A stretch of DNA of 64,000 bases. Source: an uncultured Psychroserpens sp. (GTDB lineage: Bacteria; Bacteroidota; Bacteroidia; Flavobacteriales; Flavobacteriaceae). The notes below the pieces were generated by a model. That model worked only from the letters and a program-made list of their open reading frames with translations, was not told the DNA's origin and searched no databases. Shown piece after piece: positions 57,511 through 64,000 of this stretch. The stretch's first letter is position 1. Each line of letters begins with the position of its first letter. The DNA is taken from positions 676,946 to 740,945 of the forward strand of contig CANLEE010000001.1 in the NCBI GenBank assembly GCA_947489585.1. Direction: 5' to 3'. Made by a program: the position numbers and the translations under genes.

Positions 57511-59871
57511 TTATCTAACAATAAGTACTTTTAAAACTTTAGTTTCGAAAGAATCTAAATCAGAAATTAAAAATAAATAAACACCAGAAGCAACTACATT
57601 TCCTCGTAAATTTTTTCCATTCCAAATACCAATACCTCCATCTATTGCAAAGTTATAATTTGCAGAGGATGATCTTTGGTTAACTCTAGATTGTGCCTCA
57701 GCAACTAAGTTTCCTTCAATATCAGTAATCTTAACATTGACATTTTCTGTTAAGCCACTAACTTTAACTCCGTTATTAATATCATTTAAATTATCAAACC
57801 CTAAAATATTATACTCTGGTCTTACTGGGTTAGGGTAAATATAAGCCTCTTCTAAAGTGTCTTTTGGTTTTGTGCCTCCAGAAGAAAACGACACTAAACC
57901 TTTATCTGTAGCGATATAAACCTTTCCTGTCTGTGAGTCTATAGAAATATCGCTAATAGTATTTGAAGGTAATGGGGAATTATCGGTCGTAAAATGAAAA
58001 ATGGTTTCTTGTCCATCAGGTGAAAAATAGAAAATTCCAGAGTCTAAAGTCCCTACCCATTTGTTATCTGACCCGTCAATTTTTATATCTGTAATAAATT
58101 GATTTGAAAGTAATTCGGTTGGAATCCCATTTTCTAATATAACTATTTCATTAGCTCTGGGAGCAGGATTAGTTATAAAATTTGATGTATTAAACAGCAC
58201 CCTTAAACCCAATGTAGTTCCAATCCAGAGCTGGTTTCTACTATCTAACGCGATTGCTTCAATTTGTGCGCTTGGCATATTTTGATCCTCACTAAATAAG
58301 TTTTTAATTTCATTCGTGTCGGTATTATATCCAATAACACCGTTAGTATAAGCAGCAATCCATTTCATACCTCCAGTACCAATTGCAATATCCTTAAAGC
58401 CAAACTCATCAGAAATAGCGTTTGCTATGAGTTCTGAAAAATTATAACCTTGCCATTGCCCCGTAGATGGATCATACGATTTTAAGGGGCGTTCTACTCT
58501 TGAAGTCAATGTCCACATAATACCGTTAGAATCAAATTCAGAGGCAGTTTGACGAAGTTGTAAAGCACCATTAGGGGGCAACTCTAAGCCACTATTTTCA
58601 TGATTGTATAGTATGGTAGTTTGCTCTTCATTAATCTCAAGAATACCATCTATAAACGAGCTAATAAAAACTTGACTTGGATTAAAAGGATTAATTGCAA
58701 TATCGCAAAGATTTCTAACATTAAACCCTAGACTATCATAAAGTATATTATTCCATGCCTCTTCTCTAAGCACACTTACTCCACGGCGTCTTGTACCTGG
58801 GTTAAGTGATACTGTATAATCTCCATAGGTTACCCATAAAACGTTGTCTCCCGCTTGAATCTTAAAAGCATTGTTAAACAATGGTCCTTCAGGTAAAATA
58901 ACTTCATAATCTTCAGGTGAATTGTCTATAGTTTTTAAAACCCCTGTGTCTTCAGTACCAATATAGATGTCATCTTCAATTAATGTAGCACAAGTAAAAT
59001 CTGTATCATAATTTTCGTTAGTTGAAGCGCTTTCTATTTGTATAAAGTTTTCGTCATAAACAAAAACACTTTCAGGCAAGGTTACTAACAAATTATCATT
59101 TATCGATCTAACATCAACAGGCAAAGTTGGATATGTGAATAGTGGATTGAGATTATCATTAATTATTTCATGCAATGTCTTGTTAAGCTGAAGTGTATAA
59201 AGCTTATTTCCTACTGTCTGAATAGCTTCAAAATTACCTCCATTCACTTGAGACCATTGTTGAAAATCAATTAAATTAGGGTTATCTAATGACGCTTTTC
59301 TTATCCCACTATTAGAACCACAAGCTGCATATATAAAACTATTAAAAATCGTCGTTTGATTAATCGCTATTTGACTTCCTCCATTACCAATAAAGTAACT
59401 ATCCCCGAATTGCAATTGATCTAAGTCATATATTGAAATTCCATAATCAGTTGATATATATATAAGGCCATTATCTTCATTAAAGTGGTTTATTCTTTTA
59501 AGTGTTGGAGAAATGGATTCTTTCTCAAGGATATCAACAACTGATAATATTTCAGAATCAGAATCAAAAACGATTTCTATCAACCCTGTTTCATAACCAA
59601 TAATCAATAGTTCAAAGTCTTGGCTATATTTTATAGTAGAAATCGTTCCTCCAGATAATCCATTAATAGTAGTTATAGTTTTTATTTCGTTTGAAAATAC
59701 ATCATAGCTAAAAACAGCATTTTCAGAAGCTGCAAAAATTTTATCATTCCCTTGGGTAATATCTTTGATTTCATAAAATGAAAAATAGCCTTCCCATAAC
59801 GTAGAAAAATCTTGAGAAACACCTTTAAAAGATACAAAAGCTAAAAGGATGAATACTACTTTCTTTAACAT
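57511..59871 (-). CDS. porZ: PorZ-like T9SS component, double beta propeller
   Basis: The ATG at 59871 (MLKKVVFILLAFVSF) is preferred: it opens the signal peptide and the -7 element at 59887-59894 overlaps an earlier in-frame ATG. The 786-residue mature protein begins DFSTLWEGYFSFYEI, the hallmark start of PorZ. It contains two seven-bladed-type propellers with repeated blades such as AIALDSRNQLWIGTTLG and ISIDSQTGKVYIATDKG. The end is a beta-sandwich resembling a T9SS C-terminal domain (YPNPVRPEYN to VLKVLIVR). PorZ in Porphyromonas gingivalis is a surface part of the PorU-V-Q-Z attachment complex that helps anchor cargo to anionic LPS. It precedes recO by 12 bp. Confidence 0.8.
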   Translation of the reverse strand: MLKKVVFILLAFVSFKGVSQDFSTLWEGYFSFYEIKDITQGNDKIFAASENAVFSYDVFSNEIKTITTINGLSGGTISTIKYSQDFELLIIGYETGLIEIVFDSDSEILSVVDILEKESISPTLKRINHFNEDNGLIYISTDYGISIYDLDQLQFGDSYFIGNGGSQIAINQTTIFNSFIYAACGSNSGIRKASLDNPNLIDFQQWSQVNGGNFEAIQTVGNKLYTLQLNKTLHEIINDNLNPLFTYPTLPVDVRSINDNLLVTLPESVFVYDENFIQIESASTNENYDTDFTCATLIEDDIYIGTEDTGVLKTIDNSPEDYEVILPEGPLFNNAFKIQAGDNVLWVTYGDYTVSLNPGTRRRGVSVLREEAWNNILYDSLGFNVRNLCDIAINPFNPSQVFISSFIDGILEINEEQTTILYNHENSGLELPPNGALQLRQTASEFDSNGIMWTLTSRVERPLKSYDPSTGQWQGYNFSELIANAISDEFGFKDIAIGTGGMKWIAAYTNGVIGYNTDTNEIKNLFSEDQNMPSAQIEAIALDSRNQLWIGTTLGLRVLFNTSNFITNPAPRANEIVILENGIPTELLSNQFITDIKIDGSDNKWVGTLDSGIFYFSPDGQETIFHFTTDNSPLPSNTISDISIDSQTGKVYIATDKGLVSFSSGGTKPKDTLEEAYIYPNPVRPEYNILGFDNLNDINNGVKVSGLTENVNVKITDIEGNLVAEAQSRVNQRSSSANYNFAIDGGIGIWNGKNLRGNVVASGVYLFLISDLDSFETKVLKVLIVR

Positions 59872-59886
59872 ATCAATTATTTTTGT

Positions 59887-59894
59887 CAAATATA
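59887..59894 (-). promoter_or_regulatory. -7 element TATATTTG for the porZ-like gene
   Basis: Exact consensus on the minus strand, 15 bp before the ATG at 59871. It overlaps an earlier in-frame ATG, so the later start is supported. Confidence 0.5.
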
Positions 59895-59941
59895 TTTATA
59901 TCTAACGACATTTTCCTTAATATCATATAACACATCTAAAT

Positions 59942-59977
59942 AAAAAAGCTTTCAGTAATATTACTGAAAGCTTTTTT
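59942..59977. terminator. Terminator after gdhA (perfect 36-bp palindrome)
   Basis: An uninterrupted palindrome of 18-bp arms (59942-59959, 59960-59977) flanked by A and T tracts. It ends gdhA on the minus strand and isolates the porZ-like unit. Confidence 0.9.
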
Positions 59978-59997
59978 ATTTTGTTTATAGTATAAAA

Positions 59998-61341
<1,344 letters not shown>

Positions 61342-61380
61342 TTATTAAAGTATTAATAATCTAAGTTGATTTTTGTTCCA

Positions 61381-61388
61381 CAAAGATA
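61381..61388 (-). promoter_or_regulatory. -7 element TATCTTTG for gdhA
   Basis: Exact consensus on the minus strand about 40 bp before the gdhA ATG. Confidence 0.45.
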
Positions 61389-61500
61389 CATTATCTTTAA
61401 AATGTACGTACTTTTTTTTTGATATTCTCAGTAGGAGTTTAATTAACCGCTAAATAAATATTAAGTCGTTGTTCGGATATTTTTACATTTCGTCTAATTA

Positions 61501-61539
61501 TTTGGTAGTTAATCCAGTTTTTATATATTTGTTAACAAA
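61501..61539 (+). promoter_or_regulatory. Consensus promoter with palindrome at the start site
   Basis: TTTG (61501-61504), a 19-bp spacer and TATATTTG (61524-61531) match the Bacteroidota promoter model exactly. TTTGTTAACAAA (61528-61539), a perfect 12-bp palindrome, overlaps the end of the -7 element and the start site and could be an operator. Confidence 0.6.
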
Positions 61540-61563
61540 CAAGCCCTCAGTAAAATATGACCT

Positions 61564-62379
61564 ATGACGCTTAATTTTAAACAATTAACTTTTATATTCG
61601 TTTTCATACTCGGTATAAACGAATGTTATTCGCAACTTGGTTTTTCCCATGAAATTGGTGTCATTGCTGGTCCAGTCGCATTTCAGTCTGATTTTGGAGT
61701 TAGAAGAGATTTTGAGACTAATGCCGGAAATACTGGTATTGGAATTGGTATAGTTCACTATATTAACTTTGCCTATAGAGCCGATTGTAATTGTTATTCT
61801 ACTGACACCTACTTCAATGACCACTTTAAACTGAGAAATGAAATTTCTTGGAACAGGACTAAACTCAATCACTTTGGAAGGTGGGCAGATGCGTCACAAA
61901 CAAGTGAAAATGCTGAACGTTTACGTCGTCATTCTGGTATTGCACAAAATTTTGATATAGGTACTCAAATTGAATGGTTTCCTAAAAGTATTCGATCCTT
62001 TCAAGCATTTAGCTATTCATTTGCTCCTTTTGTTAGTTTAGGTGTCCATTTCACGTCATACAATCCAACAGTTGAAACAACCTATGGTGACGGTAATATT
62101 GAAAACGTGAATAATTTCTGGTTAGGATGGGCAGGTGCAGCTAATCCTGACGCTAATGAAGATCCATTTTTGTTCAATGGAAATGATACAACTTGGTCAT
62201 TAGTTGGTAGTATTGGTACACGTTACAAATTAACTGTACTCTCAGATTTAATGATTGATTTAAGATGGCAATATTACTTTAACGATGATGTTGATGGCTT
62301 GGACCACAACCTAAGATCTAATAAAGCCAATGACTGGCTTGTTTGGCTTAACTTTGGATATATTTATTACCTCAACTAA
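61564..62379 (+). CDS. Putative outer-membrane beta-barrel protein
   Basis: Signal peptide about 1-23 (ending CYSQ) precedes a 271-residue protein rich in aromatic residues, Gly and Asn with alternating strands (GFSHEIGVIAGPVAF, FKLRNEISWNRTKL, SFAPFVSLGVHF, VWLNFGYIYYLN). It resembles the flavobacterial THC0290_0291-type proteins, though I cannot confirm the name. A Cys-Asn-Cys pair occurs near residue 77. The role is unknown. It has the best promoter in the window, so it is probably well expressed. Confidence 0.7.
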   Translation: MTLNFKQLTFIFVFILGINECYSQLGFSHEIGVIAGPVAFQSDFGVRRDFETNAGNTGIGIGIVHYINFAYRADCNCYSTDTYFNDHFKLRNEISWNRTKLNHFGRWADASQTSENAERLRRHSGIAQNFDIGTQIEWFPKSIRSFQAFSYSFAPFVSLGVHFTSYNPTVETTYGDGNIENVNNFWLGWAGAANPDANEDPFLFNGNDTTWSLVGSIGTRYKLTVLSDLMIDLRWQYYFNDDVDGLDHNLRSNKANDWLVWLNFGYIYYLN

Positions 62380-62400
62380 ACACATAAACAAACATATAAA

Positions 62401-62429
62401 AAAAGACCAAGTTAAAAACTTGGTCTTTT
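62401..62429. terminator. Bidirectional terminator before metB
   Basis: AAAAGACCAAGTT and AACTTGGTCTTTT (62401-62413, 62417-62429) pair perfectly around AAA, between converging genes. Confidence 0.88.
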
Positions 62430-62454
62430 CGTTTTATTATAATAAGACTATTAT

Positions 62455-63594
62455 CTATCCAATAGCTTGTTTTAAATCGGCAATTAAATCTGCTTTGTCT
62501 TCAATACCTACACTTAATCTTATTAGTGAATCTACTACGCCTGTTTTTTCCCTTTCTTCCTTCGGAATACTTGCATGCGTCATACTTGCAGGGTGACCTG
62601 CTAAAGACTCAACACCTCCTAAAGATTCAGCTAAAGTGAAAATTTTAAGGTTTTCAACAATTTTAATAGCTTCCTGGTAGTTATTCCCTTTGGTTGTAAA
62701 AGACACCATGCCCCCAAAATCATCCATTTGTGCTTTGGCTATATCATGATTTGGATGACTCTCAAAACCAGGCCAGTACACTTTTTCAATTTTAGGATGG
62801 TTTGCTAAAAATTCAGCTACTACTTTACCATTCTCACAATGACGTTGCATTCTAATATGTAATGTTTTGATACCTCTTAATGCAAGAAAACTATCTTGAG
62901 GACCACAAACAGCACCACTCGCATTTTGAATAAAGTACAAACGATCTGCTAATTCTTTATCTTTTACAATTAAGGCCCCCATAACCAAATCGCTATGACC
63001 TCCAATGTACTTTGTTGCAGAGTGCATCACAATATCAGCGCCTAAATCTAGAGGACGTTGCAAATAAGGTGTCGCAAACGTATTGTCAACAGCTAAAAGG
63101 ACATTGTGCTCTTTAGCAATGCTAGCAATAGCTTTAATATCAATGATATTCATCATTGGATTTGTTGGTGTCTCTACCCATATCAGCTTCGTGTTTTCAT
63201 TCACGAAACTTTCAATGTTAGAAGCATTTTCCAAGCCTATGAAATGGAATTTAATACCAAATTTCTTAAAAACACTTGTAAACAATCGATATGTCCCTCC
63301 ATAAAGATCATTTGTAGAAATAACCTCATCTCCTGGCTGTAATAATTTAATAACAGCATCAATTGCTGCTAATCCAGAGCCAAAAGCTAGACCATGGTTT
63401 CCGTTTTCTATGCTAGCAAATGCATTTTCTAAGGCATTTCTTGTAGGATTATGTGTTCTTGAATACTCATAACCTTTATGACCCCCTGGTGTAGACTGTG
63501 CATAAGTAGACGTTTGATAAATTGGTGGCATTACACTACCGTAAGCAGGATCATGTTCTTGACCACCATGTATTGTTTTTGTATTAAATTTCAT
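62455..63594 (-). CDS. metB: Cystathionine gamma-synthase (trans-sulfuration PLP enzyme)
   Basis: A 379-residue Cys/Met-metabolism PLP enzyme. The PLP lysine is Lys195 in SATKYIGGHSD. Tyr and Arg of GYEYSRTHNPTRNALE (about 41-56) bind the cofactor phosphate of the neighbouring subunit, and SLGGVESLAGHPASMTH near the end is the family block. MetB, cystathionine gamma-lyase and beta-lyase are very similar; gamma-synthase is the best guess for a flavobacterium. An exact -7 element is at 63664-63671. Confidence 0.85.
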   Translation of the reverse strand: MKFNTKTIHGGQEHDPAYGSVMPPIYQTSTYAQSTPGGHKGYEYSRTHNPTRNALENAFASIENGNHGLAFGSGLAAIDAVIKLLQPGDEVISTNDLYGGTYRLFTSVFKKFGIKFHFIGLENASNIESFVNENTKLIWVETPTNPMMNIIDIKAIASIAKEHNVLLAVDNTFATPYLQRPLDLGADIVMHSATKYIGGHSDLVMGALIVKDKELADRLYFIQNASGAVCGPQDSFLALRGIKTLHIRMQRHCENGKVVAEFLANHPKIEKVYWPGFESHPNHDIAKAQMDDFGGMVSFTTKGNNYQEAIKIVENLKIFTLAESLGGVESLAGHPASMTHASIPKEEREKTGVVDSLIRLSVGIEDKADLIADLKQAIG

Positions 63595-63663
63595 ATTATA
63601 ATTTTTCTAAAAAACATCAGTCACAAACTAACTAAATTCATTTCATTATCATTTAGTAAACAA

Positions 63664-63671
63664 CAAATTTA
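63664..63671 (-). promoter_or_regulatory. -7 element TAAATTTG for metB
   Basis: Exact TAnnTTTG on the minus strand, giving a leader of about 65 nt for metB. No riboswitch-like fold is evident in so short a leader. Confidence 0.4.
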
Positions 63672-63715
63672 AGGTTTAATTCGTTGTATTCGAATCTAAG
63701 TAATACCTTTATTGA

Positions 63716-64000
63716 ATGTTTAACAAAATCTCTCGAATTTTGAAAAAATACAGCTCCCTAATCCTGATATTAACCATCATTTTTTCTTGTAAAAAAGAAG
63801 TCAAAATTGATTTCACAGAACAAAGCATTGAAACCTCTGAAATTGCGGAAATTGCTATTAATTTTCCCAAAGCAATAGGGTCTGAAGATGTAGCAAATCA
63901 AATCAATAAGGTGATTAGCAATTATATTGTTAATCAAATGAACTTAACTGAAGATAATGCAGAAATGAGTTCTATTGATGACGCTGTAGCTAAGTTTAAT
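63716..64000 (+). CDS. DUF3298/DUF4163-type lipoprotein, N-terminal part (cut by window end)
   Basis: An ATG at 63716 opens a frame that stays open to the window end (95 codons). Residues 9-25 form a lipoprotein signal (LILILTIIFSC), with Cys25 the lipidation site followed by KKEVKIDF. The remaining sequence (EVKIDFTEQSIET, ANQINKVISNYIVNQMN) resembles the N-terminal part of DUF3298/DUF4163 (RsiV-like) lipoproteins of flavobacteria. The C-terminal domain lies outside the window. A near-consensus -7 element, TACCTTTA, ends four bases before the ATG. Confidence 0.7.
   Translation, partial: MFNKISRILKKYSSLILILTIIFSCKKEVKIDFTEQSIETSEIAEIAINFPKAIGSEDVANQINKVISNYIVNQMNLTEDNAEMSSIDDAVAKFN

Noticed and set aside
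63595..63663. Possible SAM-type riboswitch before metB
   Set aside because: The leader is only about 65 nt and I find no paired stems or conserved riboswitch core.

Overview
The window is a low-GC chromosomal stretch from a member of the Bacteroidota, almost certainly family Flavobacteriaceae. The evidence is several secreted proteins ending in type IX secretion (T9SS) sorting domains, a PorZ-like protein, SusC/TonB-type receptors with carboxypeptidase-like N-terminal domains, DUF4270 and DUF2975 proteins, an atpD-atpC pair standing apart from the rest of the ATP synthase genes, and many -7 elements of the Bacteroidota form TAnnTTTG. I see no rRNA, tRNA, CRISPR array, insertion sequence or prophage. 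The genus cannot be fixed from the sequence alone; a marine genus is likely.

Layout. 1-1790 is a small accessory locus: a 304-residue secreted or lipid-anchored protein with an acidic middle and a cationic, hydrophobic C-terminus, followed by two small two-helix membrane proteins. Its leader carries a perfect 16-bp palindrome and three direct repeats with exact 19-bp spacing. 1812-5839 (minus) holds uvrC and an exported patatin fused to an outer-membrane barrel. 5957-8360 (plus) holds rimK, a zinc acylase and 5-formyl-THF cyclo-ligase. 8357-12910 (minus) holds ileS, a DksA/TraR-like gene and lspA. 13196-18664 (minus) holds a giant T9SS cargo protein and radA. 18863-23489 (minus) holds panC, panD, a flippase-like membrane protein and two esterase-fold paralogues that both lack the usual serine nucleophile. 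23599-27926 (plus) holds a half-length GT5 protein, a DUF4270 lipoprotein and glmS. 28124-32562 (plus) holds a TonB receptor with an SGNH-hydrolase lipoprotein. 32732-34534 (plus) is atpD-atpC. 34607-36300 (minus) is a DNA polymerase V pair in the order umuC-umuD. 36338-37595 (minus) is a DUF2975-DUF2975-XRE operon with a palindrome over its promoter. 38263-46928 is the biotin region: bioF, a DUF2007 gene, bioD and bioA, then a minus-strand Coa1-like gene, a FabF-like ketosynthase, an exported hydrolase, an FG-GAP T9SS protein and bioB. 47061-54312 holds a cupin/JmjC-like protein, a small outer-membrane protein, recX (minus) and a 1729-residue T9SS protein. 54368-61341 (minus) holds a TonB receptor, recO, a porZ-like gene and gdhA. 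61564-64000 holds a barrel-like protein, metB (minus) and the start of a DUF3298-type lipoprotein cut by the window edge.

How it fits together. Most genes are housekeeping: DNA repair (uvrC, radA, recX, recO, umuCD), cofactors (panCD, bio genes, folate), translation (ileS, rimK), cell wall precursor supply (glmS), lipoprotein maturation (lspA), nitrogen and sulfur metabolism (gdhA, metB) and energy (atpDC). Interspersed are envelope genes typical of gliding or predatory flavobacteria: T9SS cargo and a PorZ-like component, two TonB receptors and surface lipoproteins. The places most worth a second look are the first 1.8 kb, the ketosynthase in the biotin cluster, the paired nucleophile-less esterases, the DUF2975 operon, and a repeated arrangement in which the -7 promoter element lies only 4-5 nt before the ATG, which implies leaderless mRNAs.
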